In this document: positions 9,481 through 18,485 of the stretch, piece after piece
Layout: every line of letters starts with the position of its first letter
How positions within the stretch are numbered: the first letter of the stretch is position 1
DNA from: Paulinella micropora
Lineage: Eukaryota; Cercozoa; Imbricatea; Euglyphida; Paulinellidae
NCBI GenBank assembly: GCA_019918135.1
Contig: WBZZ01000005.1
Location: 7,501 to 30,000 of the forward strand
Direction: 5' to 3'
Length of the DNA: 22,500 nt
Position numbers and translations under genes: made by a program
Notes under the pieces: generated by a model
Told to the model about the DNA's origin: nothing
The model's input: only the letters and a program-made list of their open reading frames with translations
The model's database searches: none

Positions 9481-10080
9481 CAATTTGCTCTGCTTTCCTT
9501 TTATTTCACGCTTCGTTTACAGCCTGGGGCGGGGGGGGGGGGTCTTCAGGTCCGCTGACAAGCCAGGCACAGGCGGGGGGGGTGGGGGGGGGGGGGGGGG
9601 GAGGGGGGTTGAGGTGTGTCAGGAGGTGCAAATCGATTGACAAATTGTTGACTATTTGAGGTAATTATCGATGCGTGGCTGAAACACTCAACATCGATGA
9701 TTGCCTCAATATATTGCTGAAATTGCAACGTTAACAGCCGCACCGACCACTACCGCGCATCGATGACTGCCTCAAACAAAAACTGGGGTGGGGGGGGGGG
9801 GGTTAGCGAATCCGACCACTGTTTTAAGCTTGCTAATCAAATAAAACTGCAGATATTTAGTAAGCAATCAGAAATGATGACTGGGACAACAACTCCAACG
9901 TTAGCTATAGATTTGCGTTCAATTTGACTGCAAAAGCATATGAGAAAACGATTGTATCGGTCCCTACTACAAGTGCGTACACCTACAATGTTAGAAGTAC
10001 AAAGCACGGTTTAAAACATTCCATGCGATAAAAACCTCAAGCATAAACCACAATATACATACTGTTACCACCGAAAACGC
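9481..10080. other. T_c non-coding flank, G-runs and small duplications
   Basis: I see no gene. Long G-runs lie at about 9530-9603 and 9788-9802, in the same relative place as the G/C tracts beside the other T ends. CATCGATGAYTGCCTCAA occurs twice, at 9692 and 9758. This is probably the 3' flank of the pseudogene at 10081-10601. Confidence 0.5.
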
Positions 10081-10601
10081 TTATCCACGACCGCGACCAT
10101 TGCCTAGGGCCATAGATGCAAGTACGAAATCAAAATAAGAGTTTCCACCGGGCGACAAGCCCACAGGACCGGGAGCGACTCCCTGTCGATGCAGCTGAGA
10201 GGTAGCAGCTGCAGAACGCTCATACATGTGTTCCAGCATGTCAGCTAACTTCTTCTTCTTAAGCTTCTCCTTCTTCTCCTTCTTCTTCTCTTGTTTTTTT
10301 CTTTTGCGACGTTCACTCTCGCTCTGGCTCTCGCTCTCGCTCTCGCTCTCGCTCTCAGAGGCATCACTCTCACTGTCACTCTCACTTTCTTCTTGTTCTT
10401 TCTTGCCTTTCTTGCCTTTCTTCTTTTCCCCTTGCCTCCCTTTTTGTTGTTTTTCTTCTCCTTTTTCTGTTCTCCCTTTTCGTTTTCTGTTTTTGTCTCT
10501 TTTTCTTCTTGTTGCAAGGTCATCAACTTTTCTATATTTTCTGCCTGCTTATCCAGCCTGTTCAACAAGTCTTGTACCAAACGCTGCTGCTCTCCGGATG
10601 A
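10081..10601 (-). pseudogene. Last exon of a T_c right-end gene paralogue, one frameshift
   Basis: After a GATGTTCAG acceptor the minus strand reads SSGEQQRLVQDLLNRLDKQ, a Lys/Glu-rich coiled coil, an alternating Ser-Glu tract, KKLADMLEHMYERSAA and an end reading FDFVLASMALGNGRGRG, with stop TAA at 10081-10083. This parallels the last exon at 3445-4017 (VQDLVNKAMSEQ at the start, FVLASLALTRR at the end), so the two are paralogues. The exon is 521 bp, and the front and back frames differ by one base. The likely site is the A-run before GGGAGG at about 10436-10442. Upstream exons were not found. Confidence 0.75.
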
Positions 10602-11220
10602 CTGAACATCCTACAACACAATGAGTTCCTCTCATCTCTATCTACATAACTGCACACACACCTTGTTCACATACACTTAGAAGAAGAAGAAAAATAAAAT
10701 AAAATAAGACGACGAAGGAATCGAAGACAAACGAAACCAAACTGCACACGCTGCTCACAACAAGACGGACAACAGCAAACGTCTTGCACAAAAATAATTT
10801 GCTGCTGCTCACAACAAGACGGACAACAGCAAACGTCTTGCACAAAAAAGTGGTTGGAATAATTATTTCGTGAATTGGAATTATTGCTTTTTTTAGGGGG
10901 GGGGGGGAGGGGGTGGAAACCTCCAGAGAGGTTTTGACATTAAAATGATAGGCCCCGGTTGATAAATATATACACAACATTGTTAGGTTATAAAAAAATT
11001 TAACTCATAAACATTGGACTGTGCAAGACTTCAATAGTTATCAATACATAAATATTCAATCAGAACAGAAAAACAGAAACTTGACGAATCCTCCAATACC
11101 ATCACAATACCATACTTAAAAGAAGTGTCTATTTTGTCTGCATTTAGAGCCTTACAGTTCATACAGGTGTATAGTGCAACAGAAAAAAAAAGTCGGAGTA
11201 GCTCTGAATAGTCAAGGTGG
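10602..11220. other. Non-coding interval with tandem duplication and G-run
   Basis: No coding sequence that I can support. It holds a tandem 45-bp duplication (10750-10848), a G-run at about 10895-10912, and AT-rich DNA from 10980 on. Its left part may be an intron of the T_c pseudogene. Confidence 0.5.
10750..10848. repeat. 45-bp direct repeat, two copies, each with a short hairpin
   Basis: GCTGCTCACAACAAGACGG.. through CTTGCACAAAAA is present exactly at 10750-10794 and 10804-10848, a period of 54. Each copy contains CAAGACG and its complement CGTCTTG separated by 12 bases, giving a 7-bp stem. There are two copies only, so this is not an array. Confidence 0.85.
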
Positions 11221-11353
11221 AAGTAGTGAAGGACGAGTCAGAGGCCGAGGAAGACGACGAGGATCCGGAGTCCGAGGATGAGCCTTTCAAGCCGACCAAG
11301 CCGACCATCAGACTTCGAGAAGAAGCAAAAGAAAGCAAAGGAAGCCAAGTAAG
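11221..11353 (+). pseudogene. Possible isolated acidic/basic exon, plus strand
   Basis: After a GAATAG acceptor the plus strand reads VKVEVVKDESEAEEDDEDPE, SEDEPFKPTKP, then either LREEAKESKGSQ or, one frame over, DFEKKQKKAKEAK. A donor-like GTAAGG follows. The charged composition recalls the acidic exons of the right-end gene at 2542-2769, but I see no clear alignment. The minus strand here gives no sensible protein. It may be a fragment of a further T copy or of a host gene. Confidence 0.35.
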
Positions 11354-11355
11354 GT

Positions 11356-12993
11356 GACCATCCTCTACAGCGCATTACTCGGGCAAGTGGTAGCCATGGC
11401 TTGAACAAGCAGGCCTTCCTCACCAGCCATGCCTTAAAGCCATGTTTAATGGTTATCTTCCGGTCACCACCCTTTATGTGGTCAGGAGGCCGGAACACGT
11501 CTTCGGTTCGCCAAATTTCATGTGTTTTTCGGGTTCGCCATTCCAGCTCGCCGCAGAGTGTAATTTTAAGAATCCAGAACCTCATGGCCCGAGCTGCTGA
11601 AGGTGTGTCCCCCCTATTCTTATGTACAGCTTAGTAATTTATGCGCCTATGTGGTTGAAGCCAAGGCCTTAGGCGAGGCAGAGAAACGAAACAAAGAAAC
11701 AAAAACAAAAGACAAACAAAACAAGCAATAACAACCACAAAACAACAAACAACAACAACAAACCTCCAGATGATGCTCACTACTAAGTCTGTGCCTCTGA
11801 AGGAACTTACATTGCGACCAACTTATGCGTAGCAGTAGAGAAAAGTAGAAATACAGGGAAAAAATCACTAAATTTATTAAATTAATCGTCGTTGTTGTTG
11901 TTGTTGCATTTATCATCATGAAATATCTCTTTTCTTTCTTTCTTTTTTTTTTATAATCTGCCTCCTGAACTTTCATTACTTGACATCATCCATAGCTACA
12001 GTATAGCGTAACATTCCGTGAAAATCGGTCAGTTAGACGGAGCGAACTTGATACTAGCGGATCACTGGTTTGCCGATACCTTTCTCATAATACAGATATT
12101 GTTAAAGTTCCCGGAACTTCCAATTGGTAATTTTTGTTACCCATTAGAAACAGTTTTCCGACTTTTGTCAATTGAATTTTTTCTCACGAATTATGCTCAA
12201 CAAAACACTTTCAAGAAGCTCCAGGGCTCTGGAATACTAATAATTTCAAACTTGGGAAGTGACTCATAAAATTTTTCTACAAATCCGGCAGGTTAAGCTT
12301 AAAAGATAGAAATATTAATAGGTATATATTAATATTTGACTGACCATCACTTTTTTTCTTTTCCTTTTTACTTATTTTATTTTATTTTACGCAAACACTA
12401 TTAATATTAATAGATTGTTTTGACTCACTGTTAATAATTATTTAATTTCGAAATCTTCATCCAAATCGTTATCAATTTTCTTATGAATATTAATGTATCG
12501 GAAGTGAATTAGGTGATGGGATTAATACAACCGGTATATACGTTGATTAATATTAATAGTTAGTAGTATGGAAAAGAGGGATATTTACTTATGTAGGTGG
12601 TAATGTTAAGAACTTGAGATGATTTGAAATCATACTTTAATGTTTTGAAATTCTCAGCCTTTTCAGAATTATAATCAAAGTGATTTTTCATCTTACGCTT
12701 CCCACTCGTATCATACAGTGAGTGACGGTATATTAATAATTAGTCATTATGATAGTTAACTTTCACTGAAACAAGATATATAAGTAAAAAAAAACCTACT
12801 TAAACTTCATTTAGTTTAGCCAAACTTGAATAAGTTCTGTGAGTTTGTATACAACTCTTCAAACTCAAGCAGGCAGATACAAGGAACTCTTGATAAGAAC
12901 ACTATGGCTGCTTAGAGTCCTGACTCAGGGTGAGCAGATGAAATACAAGTAAATAGTAGAGAGGTCACTTCGTTTATTTACATAATTTCGAAC
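11356..12993. other. AT-rich interval without a recognisable gene
   Basis: The part at 11356-11640 has higher G+C and open frames on both strands, with no motif I know. From 11660 on there is a CAA/AAC-rich stretch (11690-11765), a GTT run (11890-11906) and then strongly AT-rich DNA. Near-palindromic ATTAATATTAAT-type words recur at about 12311, 12327, 12400, 12486, 12546 and 12730. A gypsy 3' untranslated region and LTR would be expected in the right part, but I cannot delimit one. Confidence 0.45.
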
Positions 12994-13955
12994 TCATTGC
13001 AGGCTTGGGTGCAACGTACGATCAAGTGTAGCCGGAAAGTAGATTGTGAAGTCTCCAGTTCTCAAACGAATAGTGTCTTTTTGCTTCAAGTTAACAGTCA
13101 TGAAACTGGTAGTGTCGGGTTGGTGAACTCGAAAACCAAAATGATTTGGGAAGGCTAAGCGAAATGACTGAGAACCGTGACGGCAAAGATGACAGTCAAA
13201 CATTGCGTTCTTCCGTTTATTTCCTTGTCCACAAATTTACCGTAAAACGTGTTTCACGGGAAGTTAGGGGAAAAGGGTATGTCGGTCATGGCGTAATATT
13301 TCCAGGGCCCGTGACGATGACGATTCAAGTGGGAAAAGCGCTGGGCGGGGGGGGCGGGTGAAGCCATTACGATGGGTAAAACCCACTTGAGTCTCAGTGA
13401 AAGGGGTGGCTTGGATTTTGCTTGCTTGCCCTTCTGGAAGACATGAAGCGGGAAGGATTCGCCGGTGATGAGAGTACCTCGAAGACGCGTAAGAACGTTG
13501 GCCGAGAGTCGACCTTTGTCCTTGATATTCTTGAAGAGACGCCACTCTATGTGGCGATGGACGACTTGATCGTTGGTGATATCGAAAAGGAGGGGCTTCC
13601 AATAGGCTAGGTGCTTGCTCCAGCTCTGAATGGTAGCTTTGTCCTTCGTGTCTTCGTAGAAGGGGCGCCGGAAGAGGGGATTGGTATCCGAAGTGATACC
13701 AAGTTGGTGGACCACTAGATCACCTTCCTATTTTCCGGATCCTCGTCTAGGACGATGCCAAGCTTGACTTGGTTACGGTCGATGAAAGCAACGACTTCAC
13801 CATTGGTGTAGTTGACAGTGTCGTCATCGTAGTCGTCCATTGCGACCGAATTAAGCGGGGCGACGCCGTCGGTGGGAGCAGTGTACGGGGAGAGATGTGA
13901 GCGGTCGATCCGCTTCAATACCTTGTTGGTCTTGAGGTGACGAAATTTAAAGCAG
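12994..13955 (-). pseudogene. Ty3/gypsy C-terminal extension after integrase
   Basis: The region starts with KVLKRIDRSHLSPYTAPTDG (the V-H/S-x-L-x-PY pattern that follows gypsy integrase) and continues with MDDYDDDTVNYTNGEVVAFI. A frame change at about 13730 leads to LGITSDTNPLFRRPFYED and HIEWRLFKNIKD. A last open stretch ends at 12994 (RTGDFTIYFPATLDRTLHPS). I do not recognise a domain in this extra portion of about 240 residues. A short intron of about 31 bp (GT at about 13962, AG at about 13932) could join it to the integrase, but a frameshift is equally possible. Confidence 0.55.
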
Positions 13956-15160
13956 TTTTACCTGCTCTAAAATCGTGTAGGGGCCGTCGAACTGAAGGAC
14001 AGACGAGGCGGGGATGCCTTGCTTGGAGGGCTTAGGGCGGTAGACGGTGACGGTGTCGCCAAACTTCCACTCCTTGACGCCCTTGCGGCGGCCCTTATTC
14101 TTCTGAGCAACAGATCGGGCGCGGGAAACGTCTGTGTACGTGCTGATATACGCCGTGACTGCCGTGCGTGCGCGGCGTAGTAGTTCGATCTGCTCGGAAG
14201 ACTGAAGCGAAAGCGTAGAGGAAGCGTCGAGAGCGGCGCTTGAGGCGGAGGCGCGGGTAGTGATAATCTCCGGGGAATCGAAAAAGTCCAGTGTGCACCG
14301 GGGTTTGCGCGCTATAGCATGCCCTCAAAGGCTGTTGTACCCGTGGCCGTGGACACGTAGGTGTTCTGGGCGAAGGAGTAGGCCAGTTCGATTTGTCTGC
14401 CTTGGGTAGAGATTGAATTGCTGTGCGGATCGCCTTATGCCGGCATTCCACGAAGCCGAGTTGATGGTGTGAGTAGGGTGCGGTGGTCAGCCAGTCGAGG
14501 CCGGCCTCACTGCAGAAGCTTTTGGCTAATGTACCTACAAACGAGCTGTGGTAGTCGGAGAAGATGGACTCCGGAAAACCAAAAATGTATGCCCATCGGT
14601 TGAGGATGATCTCAACTGTTTCTTCGGCTGAGGTAGAGATGCAGGGGATGAATTGAAGAAATCCTGAGAAGGGGTCGATGATCGTCAGGATATACTGAAA
14701 AACAGAGTAGCGGCCATGCTTGAGAATGAGGCGGGCGTGGACCAGTTGGCAAAAGTGGCAATCGCGGAGGGCGGCAAGGACATCAGCGTGCATAATATCC
14801 GTGCCGTCAATACGGAACCAAACGTAACGGTCCTTGATGAAGGGGACGAGTGTCGGCGTTTTGGCGTGGCTCTGCATCAAGTGGGCGTAGTTAATCAGTG
14901 GGCGGCGCAGCTCTTCTGGAACGTAGATCTTCAATGTTGACTGTTTGGTATCAGCGAGGACGGCGAGGCCCTGACGAAGAGTCAATTCTGTTGATCCGGG
15001 CCGCGGAGACGGTAGAGACGTCATCGGTCCAGAGAGGGGCTGTGAGGGCGTCTTGTCGTTGTGCGTCCATGATTTGTTGGCGCGTGACACGAGGAGCGTG
15101 CGAAGTAGCGACAAGAGGGTATATTATAATAATGTTGTTCCATGCCGAGGCCAAAGACTA
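13956..15160 (-). pseudogene. pol: Ty3/gypsy integrase
   Basis: On the minus strand there is an HHCC-like zinc finger (HLMQSH ... CHFC at about 14750), then the catalytic core: IIDPFSGF (D, about 14675), FSDYHSSF (D, about 14555) and GFVECRHKA (E, about 14440). Exactly 35 residues separate the second D from E, the DD35E spacing of retroviral-type integrases. The usual SDNG is SDYH here. The C-terminal module follows (KEWKFGDTVTVYRPKP, then FDGPYTILE) near 14090-13965. Frameshifts lie near 14990 and 14360-14340, so no intact product is made. Its known role in the family is nuclear insertion of the element's cDNA. Confidence 0.85.
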
Positions 15161-15516
15161 GCCACACTAAGTTGTCGTCAAGAAATAAAATCCTACGACA
15201 CGTCTCGACTGCTTCCTGTGGGAGCGTGTGGTCCGGGACGCAGTGGACGAGGTCTTGCGGCATGAGCAGGGCAAATGGCTTACGAAGGGCAAACATGTCA
15301 CGCGCGACGGCCGGACGTTCAGCAGAGGGGATGACTATAGCCAAATCCCACGGGGCCTGAATACTTCGTAGTGTTGGGCCAGCGCGAATGACGCGGCAGG
15401 AGAGAGACTTGAGTTTCGTTTCCAAGGCGGCATGTGTGCCTTCGACGGTGAGCCAAAGAGTGGAGCCTGCTCTGGGCAGTGGAATAATTGCGAGGAGCTG
15501 TAGGGTGGCTTCGGCT
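15161..15516 (-). pseudogene. Linker between gypsy RNase H and integrase
   Basis: This open minus-strand stretch of about 115 residues follows an in-frame TAA just below 15520. It includes LLAIIPLPRAGSTLWLTVEG, PWDLAIVIPSAERPAVARDM and QDLVHCVPDHTLPQEAVETC. It keeps the frame of the RNase H segment apart from the stop. I do not recognise a domain; Ty3/gypsy elements usually have a shorter connection here. Confidence 0.45.
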
Positions 15517-15986
15517 TAAGCTTCACCGATGAGAGTCGGGACGCCTGGGCTTATGCAGGGGATACGGGACAAACCATCCGGGAGGAGGCTTTGTTTACCG
15601 GGGAGGTATTCGACCTTAAAACGGATAGTTTGGAGATTTTCCAAAACCCATCCGACGACCATGGGGCTGCGAGCGTGCCACAACCACAGGAGTGGCCGAT
15701 GATCGGTGACGATGGTGAGTTCATGGTCGCTAGCATCGATGTAGTAGCGGCACTGTTGAACTCCGTAAATGACACCGTAGGCTTCTCGCACGCAGGTCGC
15801 CCAGCGGGTTTGCGTGTCTGTGAACTTGAGAGAAAAGTATTGGATGACCGGGGCGTCCCGGTCAGGGCCAGTATGAAGGGCACCACCAATGCATATTTGG
15901 CTAGCATTCGTCGAAGATGGTGAGATGACTCGTACTTGGCTAGGACGGGAAGCGTAGTAAGCACACGACGGAGCTTCTTCATACAT
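15517..15986 (-). pseudogene. pol: Ty3/gypsy RNase H domain
   Basis: The minus strand reads GGALHTGPDRDAPVIQYFS, RWATCVREAYGVIYGV (the conserved Glu), LTIVTDHRPLLWLW (the TDH Asp) and VEYLPGKQSLLPDGLSR, the hallmark Y-x-PGK..(A/P)D-x-LSR end of the gypsy connection/RNase H region. The first catalytic block, normally xTDAS, is damaged: pieces of it (HLTIFDE, then NASQI) lie in different frames near 15910-15935, implying two small indels. It ends at a TAA below 15520. Confidence 0.85.
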
Positions 15987-16720
15987 TTCCGCTCTTCCCG
16001 ATGAAGGTAGGGTTGACCTGTCGGCCGGGCGTGAGTGGATTTTAGCAAGCTCGTAAGAGGTGATACGAGGCGGGAGTGGTCGGGGATATGGGCCTGTATG
16101 AAGTTGGTCATACCCAGAACGGATCGAACTTCAGACACATTGGAGGAATCAGCCATTCGGAGGATAGCGTCGATCTTTGCTGTGTCAGCGGTGATACCTT
16201 TCTTGCTACATTTCTTACCAAGTATAGTTAATTCATTGTATCCCAGGCAGAGTTTACGCGCCGATCCATGAAGACCGGATGCGTCCATACTTGAGAATAT
16301 ACCACGAACTTGGTTCAGGTGTGTTTGAAAATCGTTCGCACCAGCGGTAACGTCGTCGAGATAGGCGCCTGCAGTAGAAATAGCTGGGGGCGGCTTGTTC
16401 CAAAAGGGGAGAGGTTGGAATGACTTCTCAATCGCGCGTTGGAAATCGCCGGGGGCACGATGTACACCTTGAGGCCTAAAGTTGGGGACCAGTAGTCCTA
16501 GAGGGGTCCACACGGCTAAAACATCTCGGCTGTCATTGTCTGGGTTCAGGCGAAGGTGGGAGAAGCCATCTACCATGTCGATGGAGCTGAGATAGTGCCA
16601 GCCTGCGAATCGTTCTCGGTAATGATCCGGGTTCGCAAGACCTGGGACTGGGAGGAGAAGATTGTCATTGGGCATGCGGTAGTCGTAAACGTTCCGAATG
16701 TCTCGGATGACTTCCTTCGC
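15930..16720 (-). pseudogene. pol: Ty3/gypsy reverse transcriptase, fingers/palm/thumb
   Basis: The minus strand opens AKEVIRDIRNVYDYRMPNDN (D-Y-R-x-x-N block) and continues with SSIDMVDGFSHLRLNPDNDS (the palm D-x-x-x-G-F pattern), GLLVPNFRPQGVHRAPGDFQ, AYLDDV (catalytic Y-x-DD box, 16349-16363) and VRSVLGMTNFIQAHIPDHS, the gypsy thumb. This is the direct continuation of the fragment that ends at 4730. An open frame extends above 16720 to 16843, but that part is the T terminal repeat read through, not gypsy. The frame is open down to about 15930. Confidence 0.9.
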
Positions 16721-17065
16721 GATATAACTAAACATTCGACAATCTTGGGGGTATCCCTTTTTCCGAAATTTTCCATGAAGTATATGGACTTTTTTGAAAA
16801 CGTGTGGAAATGAAAGGAAATGAATTCCCTGATTGCAGAACATATAAAAATAATATTAAAATATGTTTTTATTAATTGTAATACACTTTAACTTCATCTT
16901 CAGAGGTGGGCAGGAACCGGTCCGACACGATAATTTTTCTACTTTTTCGTAGTCCCGGCTACCATGAATCTATGATGATAACAATGCCGAACATGCAGAA
17001 TTTGCTTTTACTGTTTATTCTTGCTTATATTAAGCATTTTACTATATTAAGACATGGTTTTACCT
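16721..17065 (-). repeat. Terminal inverted repeat of T, left end
   Basis: The match to the reverse complement of 4440-4729 over 16721-17010 is about 97% by eye, and weaker matching continues to about 17065. The terminus reads GATATAACTAAACATTCG. Taking ATAT as the target duplication, the element starts AACTAAAC. Confidence 0.88.
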
Positions 17066-17306
17066 TCAAAAAATTCTGTTTGCCCGCTGTGACGTACGCT
17101 GGTACGTAGAGGGGGGAGGGGGGGGGGTGGGGGGGGGGGGGGGAATGGGTCGGAGGGAGGACGCTTCACATCAGATTCTGGTGCATTATCAGAGTTAAAC
17201 AAATTTCTAATTTCAGTTTTTAGAAGAAGCGTTACAGTTGCAGTTGCCCTAGACAAAAACCATTATGAAAAAGTCGGACCCAGAAAAATTCATTCAAAAA
17301 AAATAA
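17066..17306. other. 3' flank of the SET/DUF7869 gene, with G-run
   Basis: No coding sequence. A long G-run (17108-17146) lies just inside the terminal repeat, as at the other T ends. The bases nearest the stop are A-rich. Confidence 0.5.
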
Positions 17307-18424
17307 TCACATACGACCACGTCCACGTCCACGTCCACGTCCACCCGCAGCACGACGTGCGCGGCGACGTCCGCGCAAACGGATTCCTGAGTTACGCATT
17401 CTCCAACTTGCGTCGGAGCGATCTGAATCATCTACAATATGGATAGCATCATGTTAAGGAGGAGAAGAACAAGAAGAAGAAGAAGAAGAAGAAGAAGAAG
17501 AAGAAGAAGAAGAAGAAGAAGAAGAAGAAGAAGAAGAAGAAGAAGAAGAAGAAGAAGAAAACTAATACCATGCTTTTCTTCCTCTGAACCAGAAGATCGA
17601 TCAGACGATGAGTCAGTTGATGAACTGGAAGATGAAGTATCAGATAAGTCATCCTCTGAATCTGCCACTGGTTCTGCAGGCTGAGCAGCACCAAGCTCTT
17701 CTTCCTCAGGGAACCCACAGTCGCATCGTTCGAAATGGTTCCACGCTTGTTCAATAAGCTCTGCCTTCTTGAACTGTTTCCGATCGGAGTTTTGCGTTGC
17801 AACACCATGCATTCTCATCCATGATTTCAATTCGCTAACTACCATCTGCTTGGACGCAAATTGCTTTTTTTCCTCTGACGATCTTAGCAACGTGAGAATT
17901 TTCCGCCAAGGCTCAGAAGCATTTCCAAATGCTTAATCCTGCTCCTGCTTTTCTTCGCTAGTAAGCTGTCTTGCACCACGCCATCTCGGGTGAGCTGGAG
18001 GACGTCCTTCATTAACAAAATAAGTGCGTGGTAAGGACAGCAGCTCTTCATCGGTCAAACGCGTAAGTGCGTTCATTTTCTCCTGTCGTTCTTGAGGCAA
18101 CTCCATCCAATTTACAGGTAGCTCGTCGATCAATCGAAATTCTGCTCTCCATTCCTTGCCTTTTGCATCGACACAGGACATATGAGCAGGACGGCCGGGC
18201 AGGCCGCCTTCGAAGTAATCTCCATCCACCTCTACTCTGGTCAAATTTCCACCTGCTAACATTTCCTCCACATGTGCTCGCTCATCCGGCCCTAGGTATT
18301 TAGTAGCCAAAGCACGAATATCCTTCTTCAGGCGCGGATTGACGAAGTAGCCGACTGGAAGCTTGGGAGGCATGTCGGTCGCTGTCATAAATAGAGAGAG
18401 AGATAGATAGATAGAACGAGAGAA

Positions 18425-18485
<61 letters not shown>

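Larger units (their letters stand above)
4730..16720 (-). mobile_element. Split, decayed Ty3/gypsy LTR retrotransposon (two halves)
   Basis: The half at 4730-9196 carries the gag-position region and the start of reverse transcriptase. The half at about 12994-16720 carries the remaining reverse transcriptase, RNase H, integrase and a C-terminal extension. All are on the minus strand. Both halves stop at a T terminus, within the same few codons of reverse transcriptase. They are separated by an older T fragment (9197 onward) and AT-rich DNA. I found no long terminal repeats, primer-binding site or polypurine tract with confidence. Many frameshifts and several in-frame stops show it is inactive. 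Confidence 0.82.

Noticed and set aside
10750..10848. A CRISPR-like array
   Set aside because: There are only two repeat units, a 9-bp spacer, and eukaryotic surroundings.
12018..12269. An 83-residue plus-strand ORF
   Set aside because: It is AT-rich, has no motif and no splice context, and is likely random.
16721..16843. Extra N-terminal residues of reverse transcriptase, up to the open frame start at 16843
   Set aside because: This part is the T terminal repeat, also present at 4606-4729 in a non-gypsy context; the true preceding residues lie at 4730 upward.
4373..17065. Long terminal repeats of the gypsy element
   Set aside because: The two long repeats are inverted, not direct, and they interrupt reverse transcriptase rather than flank the element.
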